From positions 1,116,001 to 1,180,000 of the forward strand of contig JADNRX010000001.1 in NCBI GenBank assembly GCA_015501595.1: a stretch of 64,000 nucleotides of DNA, written 5' to 3'. A program made the position numbers and the translations under genes. Under the pieces are notes generated by a model that was not told where the DNA came from, did not search any database, and saw only the letters and a list, made by a program, of their open reading frames with translations. This DNA is from Hymenopellis radicata. Its lineage: Eukaryota > Basidiomycota > Agaricomycetes > Agaricales > Physalacriaceae. Of the stretch, positions 47,301-59,467 are shown one piece after another; position 1 is the stretch's first letter, and each line of letters begins with the position of its first letter.

Positions 47301-50146
47301 CCAGCTATGGAACTTGACCCTGTTCCTGCTCCTCTCACCGTCAGAACCCGTAAATCATCCTCAAGCTTACTAGAACCCAACACTGCAATGACTCCTCCGG
47401 CTTCACCGCAGGTCATGGCGCGCGATGGACCTACTCGCCAGCGTTCTATGAGGCGTGGTCACAGACGGCATTCCATTGTCAATAATTCTTCTGGTTTACC
47501 GGCGGTTCCTTTGTCTCCGAGACAGCCTTCAGCTAACCCATTGACTCGCACACAACCCGCTTCCATTAAGGACTTCGACATCATCAAACCGATCAGTAAA
47601 GGTGCCTTTGGTTCAGTCTTCTTGGCCAAGAAGAAAGTTACCGGGGACTACTATGCGATCAAGGTTCTGAAGAAGGCGGACATGATTGCGAAGAATCAGA
47701 TCACTAACGTTAAGGCGGAACGGATGATCTTGATGAAGCAAGCCGAATCGCCTTTCGTCGCGAAGTTGTACTTCACCTTCCAAAGCAAGGATAACCTCTA
47801 TCTTGTTATGGAGTACCTGAACGGCGGTGACTGTGCTGCTCTGATCAAGTCTCTGGGGTCACTGCCAGAGGAGTGGACAAAGAACTATATTGCCGAGGTT
47901 GTTCTTGGGCTGGAATATCTGCATCAGCGTGGAGTTGTACATCGGTAAGTTTGCATTAATAACGTCTTGAGCTGGCGTTGACCTTCAAATGATATTAGTG
48001 ACCTTAAACCTGATAACCTACTCATTGATCAGCATGGCCATCTAAAGCTAACAGATTTCGGTCTCAGTCGCATTGGATTACTTGGACGACAGACTCGTGA
48101 AAGTCAACTCAGTAGACCCCAACCGAGATACAGATCACGTCCGCCTTCTATCGATTCTGCGTATCTGTCCTCGCCTTTGGTGTATGCCGATGCTGCTGGA
48201 GGTTCGTCGTACTTTACACAGCGGACCCAGTCAATACCGCGTCCTGGGAACTCGCCTTACTTGCCTCCAACAGATGACGTTAGCGAGTCAAGTGGTTCTG
48301 AGTCGGTCATGGGTTTTACCCACGACGAGGGAAAAACAACGAAAGCCCTTTGCAGTCTTTTGCGACTGAGCTTACTACCGATTTAAGGTCTCACTCGCAT
48401 TCCAACTCCAATTCACAAGGCGGAACACCGCCGGTGAACAGAAGTTTGTGGGTACGCCGGACTATCTGGCACCTGAAACTATTCTGGGCTTGCGTGGTGA
48501 CGATGCTGCAGTCGATTGGGTGGGTGAAGTATAAGTTCGCCTTTCAAAACTAACCAATGCTTTTAGTGGGCGCTTGGTGTCATTACCTACGAGTTTCTCT
48601 ATGGTATTCCGCCGTTCCATGCGGAAACCCCGGAACGCGTCTTCGAAAACATTCTTTCTGGGATTATCGATTGGCATGAAGATTGGTACGAGTTCTCGCC
48701 AGAAGCTCACGACTTTATGAAAAAGTTGATGACCATCGATCCGGCTTCCCGCCTTGGAGCTACTGGCGCCGATGAAGTTAAAGCGCATCCATTCTTCGAC
48801 GACATCGAGTGGGATAAAGTCACATCGACTGAAGCCGCTTTCATTCCCCAGGTTACCGATCCCGAGTCGACCGACTACTTTGATCCTCGAGGTGCTATCC
48901 CTCAACTGTTCCACGACGATGACCAAGTAGCGGTTGCGGGCCAATCCACCATGAACAGTCCTGTCGTGGACACGTCGATGGCTCCTCCTTCTCTCCCGAT
49001 TCCTATGGCCGGTCGTGACCGCGACAACGTACCTCAGTCGGCTAGTGACGATTTTGGCTCCTTCAGTTTCAAGAACTTGCCCGTCTTGAAGCAAGCAAAC
49101 GACGATGTCATCCGAAAATTGAAGACCGACCAGATGGTTCCTTTGACCCACGCGATTTCCGAAACTTCTGGTTTGCACAGTCGTCGTCGGAGTCTGTCCA
49201 CCCGCATCAAGAAACCACCAAGCGTTGTCACTACGGCAGATCCTAAAGCCATCGCGACCAATCCTCCTTCGCCTGCCACGTCTACGTCGTCGATAGCATC
49301 ATCTCCGTCGCGAACCAGCGCACCTGGCAGTGCTGGACATGCTCGCAAACCTTCGGAATACGGGCCCGTTGATCGTTTCAAGCACAACCATTTGGATGGC
49401 GTGGACAGGCGAAATTCGATGCCTAGTCGACTACGGACAGCGTCTGTTTCCAGTGTGGGAGATGGATCAGGTTCTGAGACATGGAATTCGGGGCACGGTT
49501 CTATGGGGACGCCGCCTTCTTCTGTGTACTCTATTGACTTGAGGAAAGGACCAGATCCCCATGATCGTGCCGTGACATGCTTGCTCGCGGAAGACAACCC
49601 TATTACTGCCAAGATCATTGAGACGTTGTTGATTCGGTTGGGTTGTCGATGTGTTGTTGTGTCAGATGGTTCTGAGGCTATCAGTGTTGCGATGGGAGAT
49701 ATCAGTGCGTACTTCTCTGAAACTGACGCCAACAATGTTTTACTGATTACTCCTCCAGAGTTTGACTGTATCTTGATGGATCTTCACATGCCAGTTCGTA
49801 CGTTGTTAGAGTTTCGTTTCCTGAAACTAGCGCTGATGAATGCGTCTAGTTGACGGGGAGGGTGCAGCGCGATACATCAAAAGCACCAACAGCAAGAACA
49901 CTACTACGCCGATTATTGCTGTCAGCGCGTACAGCGGAACAGACCCTGGCGATGGTAATAATCTGTTCTCCGCTTCATTGTCGAAGCCCCTGCAAAAGGC
50001 AGACTTATTATGTATGTCTACGTGATCAAGAACATTGTGGCGGCGCGTCTGACGTTTATTTCGCAGCTGTCATGCGCCAACTCGGCTTCAAAACGACCAC
50101 CATGCCTGGTGCGACAAAAGTCACTGCATCTCATTCAATATTATGA
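44324..50146 (+). CDS. RIM15: Rim15/cek1-type kinase with PAS and receiver domains
   Basis: The Greatwall-related kinase that works below TORC1 and PKA in entry to quiescence. ATG 44324. Domains in order: Ser/Pro-rich head; a PAS-like fold (about 45770-46200, [19 protein letters not shown]); a Cys/His finger [20 protein letters not shown] (46345-46410); linker; AGC kinase from about 47570 with Gly loop [14 protein letters not shown]-type Lys in [19 protein letters not shown] across an intron, DFGLSRIG, a long activation-segment insertion, then [14 protein letters not shown]; kinase tail; and a receiver domain (49560 on) with LLAEDN, the phospho-acceptor [12 protein letters not shown] and SLSKPLQ. 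The insertion between DFG and APE (48060-48440) uses three frames, so it holds either an unrecognised intron or indels. Confidence 0.9.
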
Positions 50147-50673
50147 ACTCTCACGTCGCTCACGTTCTTTATGTTGCATTTATCTCATATGTTTTCTTTT
50201 TTTTGCACCTATGCCACCATTTCTCGCCGGTCCTCTTTGATACAAGTTGCATTTCATCTCATTTCGTTCACCCCCAGCATTCTTCCCTGTGTCCTGCATT
50301 GTACGCTATCTAGATCCACAATTTGTGCTACCAATTCACCACAGACATGCCGCTGAATATATATAACATATACTCGGCAACGTTGTCATAATTGTTGACT
50401 GCTCTCATCGAATCACCGGCCGAGTGCTGTAATAATTGGAATGGCGTTCTGTTATCCATTTGGATAGTACGCCTGTACAAGTTGAAGGCAAATGCAGGCG
50501 ATGCATTAAGTGAGTCCAAGTTGGAAAGGAATGTCTTAAGCGCCCGTAGTTGGCGGATTACCATCATCATCATCGGGATAGACGCTGGACCCTTTCCTAA
50601 TAAGCTCAGTGCGAAAACACTGACAGGCGCATTTCTCCGACAACGACGACGAGCATTGATATAATGAACTCCT
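50147..50673. other. Intergenic 530 bp, no gene seen
   Basis: 3' flank of the kinase gene and the promoter of the UIM gene. No frame with motifs. Confidence 0.5.
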
Positions 50674-52827
50674 ATGACAATGCTTCCGGTAGGTTTGGCT
50701 CCTGCTTTATTCATGCAGTGGCCTTACGATGCTGTCATAGAGTCCTGGCCCATTTCCCCGCCGACTGGCGACCCGCGCGATGTACGACGGTACAGGTCGT
50801 CCACAGCTCCTGAACGCAGCACTAGCTACTCGCCGACGCGCCCGCATCCGCCCATCCTAACCCCGGGCTACGTGCCCTCCACCATTCACAAGCCAGACCT
50901 CTTCTTTGGCAGCACATCGCCATCATCCAGCCCGGAGGCTTCTCGTGAGCGCTCTCTATACGGACACCAGGCCAGTCCTGACCCGCCCCAATGGCCGTAC
51001 GACTCGTATTTTGGTCCACAAGCGCCCCCTCCACCACCAAAACCCCCGCTTCCCTCGTCCAGCCCTGAACTCCCTTTTCCCTCTTATAATAAGGAACCAA
51101 ATGCTGCCGAATCTCCCATATCTGCCACAGATCCTGCACAGCTCCAGCAGGCACTGGCGTTGTCGCGCAATGAGTCTACTAGACAGGCTCAGTTTCTCGA
51201 AAAGCTCTCTAGCCAGGAGGAGGAGGATCTCGCGCGCGCTCTACAGGAATCGCTCGGCATTAGCTCGTCGAGCATGCAATCGTATAATGCACAGCCCGGC
51301 TCGTCCAAGGATCACATACTGGCCTCCGAGAACACTTCGATAGTGCGCAGCGAGAGCCAATCGCAGTATTCGGACGATGAGGCCTTCGCTCGGCGACTTG
51401 CTGCTGAAGATGAGGAGCGCGACTCATCTCAATCCCACATTGACGACGACGAGGCTTTTGCCAGGCACTTGGCAGCCCAGGAGGAAGAGGAGGAGGCTCA
51501 ATTCCGATCTCAGGCTCAGTCGCCGACAGCTGGCCCTTCAGGCATATCCACACCATCAATTCTATGGATGAAGAGCTTGCAAGGAAAATAGCGGCTGAAG
51601 AGGAGCTGGAGAAGCAGCGCGGTGCCGATGGCGGGCCCCGTCCAATCATCAATGCCCCTCCTCCCGCGCCCCCTGCCTATAACGACGCCCTATCCCGCAA
51701 CTCACGCAGTCCGTCACTCTCTGCTGCGGACTCGCTATATCGCAGTAACTCCGCTGGATCTGCAAAGTCTTATTACAGTTCATCAGAGGGGCCAGTGCCT
51801 CCTCCCTCTACTCACAACAACTCGCGTCCAGCGAGTGCAGATGCAACTTCATTAGGGTCGAACGGCCAGCTGCCGACGATTGGATCATTATCATCCGTCA
51901 GCGAGGGAACAGAGGCACCTCAACCGACTGTCGGGGAAACCAGTTTGTAGACCAGGAGTTACTTCGGGGTGTCTGTACGTGTTCCTACAACCTGCTGCAT
52001 TTCTCTACTGACAATTCGTATAGCTATCGGCTTCGTTCCTCCAGCAGTCACGCCAACGCTACAAATTATGCAGGCTGTGATGCCTAACATTATATCCCTT
52101 CCCTACGGACGATGTCCTCCTCTCCACTTTATGGCCCCGAACTGGCGGCATCTATTAAAGCTGATGGCGCGATTGTCGGGTACACGGGTGGAACCGACGC
52201 TAGAGGCACTAGCGGTTATCAAGACAGACCTACACTTACGGGTGGTGGTCCAGTTCATACGGGTAAGAGGACGTGATTCGCCGTACTATTTGTGGTCTAA
52301 CCATTTCTTAGCCCCACCCTGCCTCAATTGACTGGCGCACCGTGGTATGGTTTACGATTGACCATCCTGTCCCACCGTCGTTTCCTGGAGCGAAAAAATA
52401 TACCACTAGCGATGTAGAGCTGCTGCCCTGGTCGTACACGCTCTCATCGCTGCCAAATGTGCTCCGAGATAGCGCCGATACACCTCTATCCAAGACGTAC
52501 ACCATACCCGCGACCGAAGCTTTACCCTATCCCAAACTTCCTATTTCTTTCCCTAATCTCGCGCTGTATCTTCAGGCAGCATTAGACGAGTCGCGTCGTT
52601 ACGCGAACGACAGTTCGACTCACTTCCGCAAGCTTTCGCGGATGATGGATATGTGTTACCCTAGTTTGGATCGGATGGATGTTGGGGAGCAGTCTGAGAG
52701 GAGCAAGATGGGCGGGCTTTTCAAGAAGGTCATTGGCCGAGGGAATAAAAGCAACAAGTCTGGCCGGCGCGGGAACGAGGATACTTATGAGCTGGTGACA
52801 CCATTCGTGCCGGATGAGTGGGGTTAG
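50674..52827 (+). CDS. UIM-containing protein, frame broken twice
   Basis: The N-terminal exon is Pro/Ser-rich (WPISPPTGDPRDVRR), then has ubiquitin-interacting-motif-like helices: PAQLQQALALSRNES and EEEDLARALQESLGISS, the second a good UIM (acidic start, Ala, Ser). Three related acidic-alanine units follow: DDEAFARRLAAEDEE, DDEAFARHLAAQEEE and MDEELARKIAAEEE. A folded C-terminal part reads NIISLPYGRCPPLHFMAPNW, LLKLMARLSGTRVEPTLEAL, VVWFTIDHPVPPSFPGAKKY and LPISFPNLALYLQAALDES, ending DEWG. The frame changes near 51550 and again near 51930 where no plausible intron fits. The start may be 50674 or the inner ATG 50713. Likely a ubiquitin-binding adaptor; the C-terminal domain is not one I can name. 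Confidence 0.7.
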
Positions 52828-52887
52828 TGACTGGGTGTACTACTCAAGCTATTTATTTGGGACTATATCTCTTCATTACCTCTGGCC

Positions 52888-53121
52888 AACTAGCTTACTG
52901 TATCTGGATTATGATAAATTTGAACCGTGAGGCCATCATCATCTCGAACTCGCGTAATCTTCGATTTAGATCAGTTGGTTTAGAGAGTTAGTGACATTGC
53001 GTGAATGGGACGCCATGGTCCTTATTTCTCTTCCTCGCCGCTCTGTCAAACACGCATCCGTTTCCATATCTCTCTATGTCTACATCTCTCGCCGCCGTGC
53101 AGCATTTTCTGAAGTGATGGG
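52888..53121 (+). repeat. Left copy of direct repeat flanking the DUF6535 gene
   Basis: About 230 bp, matching 57495-57723 in the same orientation with small indels; shared blocks include ACTAGCTTACTGTATCTGGA, CGTGAGGCCATCATCAT and GCGTGAATGGGACGCCA, then CATATCTCTCTATGTCTACA. Confidence 0.9.
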
Positions 53122-53386
53122 CCCACTGCAGGATGGCACTCTTCCTCTACGCCAACTTTCTCAAGGAGGCCACTCAGCTCTTCGACGTTAGAAACATTGA
53201 CAGTGAGGACGGTACGCCTTCAGCTTGGCCCAAGGCCAAGACGGCGAAGGAAACCAAGACAATGTCGGTTGTACGATACCTTCCCGTCACAAGAAATATA
53301 CTGGTGCTAGCAACGACGACGATTGGGGACCTATTCAGACTCACAGTGCTATAAATCTCAGACCATCCATGCACGATCTGTCAATG

Positions 53387-53414
53387 TTCAACGTTCAACG
53401 TTCAACGTTCAATG
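53387..53414 (+). repeat. Four-unit tandem repeat of TTCAACG
   Basis: Three perfect 7-bp units plus one with a single change, at 53387-53414. Confidence 0.8.
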
Positions 53415-53864
53415 GGTATGCTTATCCAACTCTTACTTCCAAATCGCCTTGTATATCAGTTATTATAAAGTTATAGTATAAGTGGTACCCGTGGGCGCGA
53501 TTTTGGATTTTGGTATCGTGAGAAAAACGTCGCGCCTGCCTGCCTCTTGCCATGTCAATTCCCCTTGCGCATACTCCTGGAACTCCACGTCCTCGCTCAG
53601 ATTTACATGATACGGCTTCTTCCGCGTTTCTTGACTGAGCTGTAATGTCGCCACTCAACCAGAAACCATCCTCCAACAAGCTCTCACCGGAGTCCATGCT
53701 TTTTCACATGCAGAACCGTGTATACTGGTGCACTCTCCAGGAACCAAATGGCCTCGAGGAAGATCTGATGCTGCTAAATATCGACATCAATAACCTCGGC
53801 TGTTTTACTGTTCTCGGTATACCATCTGCTTCACAGATCAACCAATTCCATCCCTACTAGTACT

Positions 53865-56822
53865 ATGCAACCTGCCCCCACCAAAGATACACGAAATGCC
53901 AACAATGCGTCGGACCCGTCTCAGTCTGACGACGATTATCAGACTGACGAAGAGGCACCCTCGCACAGCATCCCTACATACTACTCAGAACGTCGGAGGA
54001 AGAGACGGTGTCGTGTGTTCAGAGGATCCCGTGCGCAGGCAAATAAAAGTTAACCTCCTTCCCTCTTCATTTCGGTCATTACTGATTCTTCTACACAGTA
54101 AACGATCCGTATGACTACGAGCAAAAGTATCCGAAGATCGAGAATTCAATGAAATGGGCCCCGCGTCGCGGGTCTGGAGGACCCTCCTCGACGAGGCTGG
54201 CAGAACTGACGCCGAAATGTCGGAGGACTGGCGCGATGGATTGGACGTCCTCCTTGTTTTTGTGAGTAGTACTGCTGTGCAGGGTATCAACACAGCTTAT
54301 ACAGCACCTGTTAGGCTGGTTTGTTCTCTGCCGTCGTCACCACATTTGTCGTCCAGACTTCCCAGTCGCTGCAGCTTGACTTTGCGGAGGTCGCTGCTTG
54401 CTTGATGTACGAGATTGCCAACCTTCAGCGGGCGATCGCCGAGGGTACACCCGTCAACACCGTCGCGCGCTCGGAGCTCACGCCTACTTCTGCTCCACAT
54501 CCGTCGCTTAGCCAGAAGTGGCTTAATGCTCTTTGGTTCACGAGCTTGGCTCTGAGCCTTACGACCGCCCTCCTTGCTGTCCTCACGAAGCAGTGGATCC
54601 ACCAGTATATGTCGAACCCATCTGGGACTTCCAGAGACAGAGCTCGTATCCGCCAGCTCAGATACGATAGTCTCAAGAAGTGGAAGGTCCCGGTTATCAT
54701 CGGCTTCCTCCCCGTGCTCATGCACATGGCTTTGGGGATCTTCTTCGCTGGGCTGGTCGTATATCTGCGGACACTTAGCACACCCATGGCGATTGTCATC
54801 GGCGCCATCGCGGCTGTTGCCTTCATTACATACTTTACCACCAACCTCTGGCCAATCTACGATCCCGATTGTCCATATAAAACCCCGCTGACGTTGTATT
54901 CGTATCCCATCTTCACCTACTATCGTCGATTGAAAATGAAGCGGTTGCATCCCGACGGACACATTCTCCCCGAAATTGTGGATCCCGTTGGTTTTGCCCA
55001 ACACAAGGAGATGGTCACGTCGTCCCTCAAAGTTGTGGAGAAGGAGAGGGCAACATTCAATGGCGATAGACTCGATGCGCGCGCCCTGTCGTGGCTGTGC
55101 AACATGTCTTCTAACACGTCTGTGCAGACGATCGTCCTTCAGGCTCTTAGTAGCCTTCCTCTTCCAGTGATCTCTATCGTCCGGAGGAAGATTCCCCAGG
55201 TCGATACAAAGCTTCGACACGCCTTAGTGCTTTGGGCTGCGCAAGGCACTGAAAGCACTTATCAGCGCTTGTTTCGGGCGTTTCTCCGCTTCGACACAAC
55301 AAATGTCTTCCCCTCACCCCCGAAGGCCATTACGGAGACAGACACTCCGGCTGGGCTTGTTGACTATCGGCATATTCCCCACGCAATCTCTTTTCTCAAA
55401 GCCCAATTTCCTCCTGACAAAGCCAGAAATTACCTCGATACTCTTCTCTGGTCAAAAATCATACAGATCGCCCTCAGTCCAGGGCCCCAGTGGTTAGAAA
55501 TCGAGTCCGAAGGCTCTCAGATTTGGTCAACCCTTCTCTACTGGGTTCTCAATGAGCACCATTCATGTCATTTTAACTGTGACGGATCTCGAAGAGTGGT
55601 GTACACAGTTCCTATTAACGTGCGGTCGATCGATAACAAATTCAAGCTCCACATCCTCGATTTGCCCAAGACTAACGTACCTATGGTGCTGTTTGATGCC
55701 TTGGACTTCATGAGACCGTCGCTGTGCGAATATCTCATCCACCTTGCCTACCCATCTTCGCCCATGATGACCACGTTCCCCGAACTTCCTAGTGATATCC
55801 GACTTCACCTCACGTTAATACAATCCCCTTTTGTTCATGCCACCAGTGCTCCTCCCGCTTCTGGACTGCTCAATAATTCCCTCATGTCGAAGCTTGTCAT
55901 CCGACTCCGGCAATACGTGAGGATTGAGGCAAACTCGGACAAGGGTGATTCTGAAGAATCTCTTCGAAATCATCCCAACATCCTTGCCGCCATTTACTTA
56001 TCATTACGTGTGGGGTTACCTGGGATTCTCGAAAACTCGTCCGTGGTGCTGAGAGACAAGCAGGACCTTCTCCACGTATTGTTTAGAGTCTTGGTATCGG
56101 ATCCCAAGCTTTATTCCGGCGACAAGGTCTTCGAGGAGTGGATATCGGATGCCAAAGCAACGGACCGCATCGTCGATATCCTGTTTGGGCACGACCCGAT
56201 TGCATATGGAGCGCCGCTCTTTACCTTGCTCATCGCTGAGGCATTGCGATTTGCGGTTGATTCGAAATCGGGAATGCTCGCTGTCAAGATTTATACGCGG
56301 CTCTCTGATGTACGATGGTTAGAGGCACTCGAGGATTATTACATGTTCAACCAAGGTGGCAAATACCGATCGTGGATCCAGGTGAAATTGGCGGCATACT
56401 CATTCCTAGCAGCGGCGTATACAGATGGCCTATCCAATCTACTGGTCACCGACTTCGAAGTCTATGGGACCACTCTGAACTACGTGAAGGACGACACCCG
56501 CATTTTGATATTGCTGAAGATGTTTATTTTGTCAGATGTCGAAAGCCGACGCAGTCTAAACTCCTTTGTGTCCTTAACTCAGACTAGCGGATCTTGGCAG
56601 CAATGCATAGAACGTCTCGGTCCTTTCCTTCGCTCTGACGATGCCAAGGGTGCTTACGAACGGCGAACAGCTGAGACTAAACATCACCGGTTTTCCCATC
56701 ATACCCAGCTGGTGTACAAAGCTTTCGAGGGCTCGGAAGCATGGCTTGTCCAGCTTGCAGGTGTTGTGCCCCAAAAGGTGCCTTACAATCTGTCCCTGAG
56801 ATTACAAATAAGGAAGACTTAA
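53865..56822 (+). CDS. DUF6535 membrane protein, one apparent frameshift
   Basis: Exon 1 (53865-54047) encodes an acidic, disordered head. It splices in phase to NDPYDYEQKYP, the family's characteristic opening. One base appears missing near 54130; restoring the frame there continues into EFNEMGPASRVWRTLLDEA and DGLDVLLVF. An intron ends before AGLFSAVVTTFVVQTSQSL, the DUF6535 signature at 54317. Membrane helices follow: LWFTSLALSLTTALLAVL, VPVIIGFLPVLMHMALG with a continuation, and AIVIGAIAAVAFITYFTTN, then NLWPIYDPDCPYKTPL. The remaining 600 residues are helical and soluble-looking. DUF6535 is an expanded family of unknown function in agaricomycetes. The 3' end may be altered too, since a frame just past it (to 56940) also looks coding. 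Confidence 0.83.
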
Positions 56823-57936
56823 CGCCCGATATAGGATCGCACTCCCACTTCTCGAGGCAGAAGTATCGGTTCGTTCGGGCAATGGTGGCGTCACTGGTGC
56901 AACTTCATCCTTCCCTCCTATCGCGACGACCCGGGCATTAAACACGGCGAGTATGTCGAGGAGAAAATTATTACTGCAGATGAAGCTGAAGCTGCAGTCA
57001 TTTCTTCTCCTGGTGGGCCAGATCCGAGCAACTTGGTCTAGGAAGAGTGGGCATGCGCCAATGATGAGCGTGTTCTCGTTTCATGATTCCTTGGACTGTA
57101 TGCAGAAGAATGATTTCTTATGACAATATCTAGTACGATGAACATAGAGTAAAAACGTCTAGTTATTCGTAGGCTGCACCGTTACAACTTACGAATCACA
57201 ACTGCCTGCTTCAAGGTAGGCCCCCTACATAGATGTACTCAGCATGCCTGGTAGGGAGGGACAGTTCTTTTTGGATAGTGTTTACTCAGTACTCAACACG
57301 TGCACGGCGGAACAAAAAACTTCTGATCATAGTTCAGAAACAACCTACCCTCGCACAATAGAAAACAAGCCTGAATCATAATCTGAGAGAGAGGACAGCA
57401 GGGGCAGCAACAGTAGTCATGTTTCTGTGACAACCTTTTGTTAAAGCAAGTGTCTTTAACAATCGATACTCTTCCGAGTGAAACTTGCGCCACAAACTAG
57501 CTTACTGTATCTGGATTATGAATAAATTTGGACCGTGAGGCCATCATCATTTCAAACTCGCGTAATGCTCGATTTAGAGTTGGTTTAGAGCATTGCGTGA
57601 ATGGGACGCCACGGTCCTTCCTCGCCGCTCTATCATATACATATCCGTTTCCATATCTCTCTATGTCTACATCTCTCGCCGCCGCGCAGCACTATGCTAG
57701 ATGTCTCGTTGAAGTGTGATGGGTGGAAGGAACATGATCGTGTGTGTGCTAGACAACACCGGTCAGTCTCCCTCGTTTGTCAACTACAACACGATCAGTC
57801 CGGTGGATTCCACTGCAAAGGTGTTTGGGAGTGCACACATCCTTGCGGCGTAAAGATACAAATCGGCTGGTGTTGGCTTTGTTCAGGACTCCCTTGCATC
57901 TCAGCCCAAGGCATCGCTCCTCAAAACGGGTCAACT
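56823..57936. other. Intergenic 1.1 kb with right repeat copy
   Basis: Holds the right copy of the direct repeat and possible remains of the DUF6535 C-terminus (56741-56940). Nothing else supported. Confidence 0.45.
57495..57723 (+). repeat. Right copy of direct repeat flanking the DUF6535 gene
   Basis: Same orientation as 52888-53121, about 4.6 kb downstream. Similarity is estimated by eye at well over 85 percent. It ends close to the 3' side of the neighbouring minus-strand gene. Confidence 0.9.
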
Positions 57937-59363
57937 TCACCTCGGATTTGTCTTTGAGGAGTGCCCGACCCGCTTGCAGGAAATGAGCCACTGAACAAAG
58001 GAGGAAACGTGACACAAACCGGAATCGAAAATAACGAAATATTTAGCAATCATCCTGCGTGCTAGTTCGTTGTCGTCAGGCATGAGCTTCTCGTCCTGAA
58101 ATGAAAACGAGATGAGGATGTGCCGGAGGGCTAGCACGAGGACCTTACTGGCTGGATAACGGAAAGAATGTCCGCGTCATGGACTACAGCCGTCTTAATT
58201 TTTCTGTTCTTTACGAAGCACTGTGAGAAGAGTAGTAGAGTACGGAGGCACGCATGAACTGACCGACGAAAGTACGAGATCGTTGATAGCAATGCATGGG
58301 TGGTAAGGCTGCGCTCAATAAGCTCATAGGGTTCTTTCTACCGTTTCAAGCTTACAGGAATTTGGTGCTCAAATATTGGCCACGTCTTCATGGGCGGACG
58401 CAGAATCCTTGGCAGCGCGTGCCATAATCTTTGGCGAGTAGTCCATGGCCTACGCATGTCGTTATAGATAGGGGCCCCCAAAGAGATGTGGAAACCACGG
58501 AAAGCGATGCAAGAGGTTTGCTTGGCAAAACGGTTTGCAGTATGCTTTCGTCCACTCTGGAGAGAGTAGTCGAGGATTGTAGGCGTGGTCCCTTCCTCAC
58601 AGTTCTCCAACATACGAACTGGCTGTACAATACCCTCCTCGACTTTGGGCACGAGGAGTCTCTTCGTAAAGCGAGAGTTGGGCGTCGCAGACAAGAACAA
58701 TCCAGACATCCAGTATGAGGCCTTCACACAGCCAGTAACAACGCATAGGTCGCCATTCTGAAGATCCAAGGAGTCAACGTGAATGGCTTGGTGATACCAA
58801 GAGCGCCCATGCCGCAGTGCGAAAGCTTGGACCTTCTTCAAACCGACAGGCGTGCATTCGTGAGACGATCCACCGAATGGTAGTCCGCAGTATGCCCCTG
58901 CAGTGGCGCTCGTGGAGAATTCAAGTTTTTCCAACGTGTCATTCCTGTTCAGTCCTTGTCAGACATATTATCTGTCATGAATAACGGACACGGACCCAGC
59001 CTGCGGAATATGGCGCAAGTCAAACGATTCTGACACACTGTTTGTCGTATGAAGGATCCCCGGGCTTGGAAAGTGCGAGGTTTCGACGGTGTAGTCGATG
59101 CCTGGCTCAAGAAGGAGTGACTCATAGTCTTTCGGTAGCTTCTGCCAGTTTCGTGGGTCGTCCGCAGGTTTAGTGATATTGATGCCGATGTAGAGAACCG
59201 AGCCGATGGAATCACGAAGCACCAGGTCGCCTATCTGTACGCCTTCAAGAATGAACTCGTTGGATGGATGAGGTTGAAATGCGTCGGGGTAAAGAGGAGT
59301 ATAGCCGCGAGCCACCGGATACAATAAGCGCGTATAGTCATTCTGGAGGGCTGTCGAGCTCAT
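57937..59363 (-). CDS. Agaricomycete multi-copy predicted protein
   Basis: ATG 59363 opens MSSTALQNDYTRLLYPVARG, then EFILEGVQIGDLVLRDSIGS and ITKPADDPRNWQ. After an intron: EKLEFSTSATAGAYCGLPFG, FALRHGRSWYHQAI, then LCVVTGCVKASYWMSGLFLS and WTTRQRLWHALPRIL-like residues. Further exons give the short PYHPC...INDLVL block and AVVHDADILSVIQP, then LMPDDNELARRMIAKYFVIF. The order (Tyr-rich start, DDP, small-residue core, SWY, TGC, HP/IN, H-D-D, PDDNEL) is that of a family repeatedly seen in agaricomycete genomes. Its function is unknown to me. The C-terminal exon limits are uncertain; the stop at 57937 is a best guess. It is divergent from YPI1 with 104 bp between start codons. Confidence 0.72.
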
Positions 59364-59467
59364 GAGTGGCGAGTTGGGAAAAGAATTTCGATGCGGACTT
59401 GCGATGATGATGGATGATTATGACTACGTTTGGGCATCATTTTCCAACTTTGCTGTCAACGTCCATC

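Larger units (their letters stand above)
52828..53864. other. Intergenic 1.0 kb with repeat copy
   Basis: Contains the left direct repeat (52888-53121), a TTCAACG tandem run and short frames that could be gene fragments. One frame at 53645-53860 has some coding look but no recognisable domain. Confidence 0.45.

Noticed and set aside
48462..49178. 238-residue minus-strand frame
   Set aside because: Antisense to the kinase C-terminal lobe, with no independent motif.
54297..55220. 307-residue minus-strand frame
   Set aside because: Antisense to DUF6535, which has a clear family signature on the plus strand.
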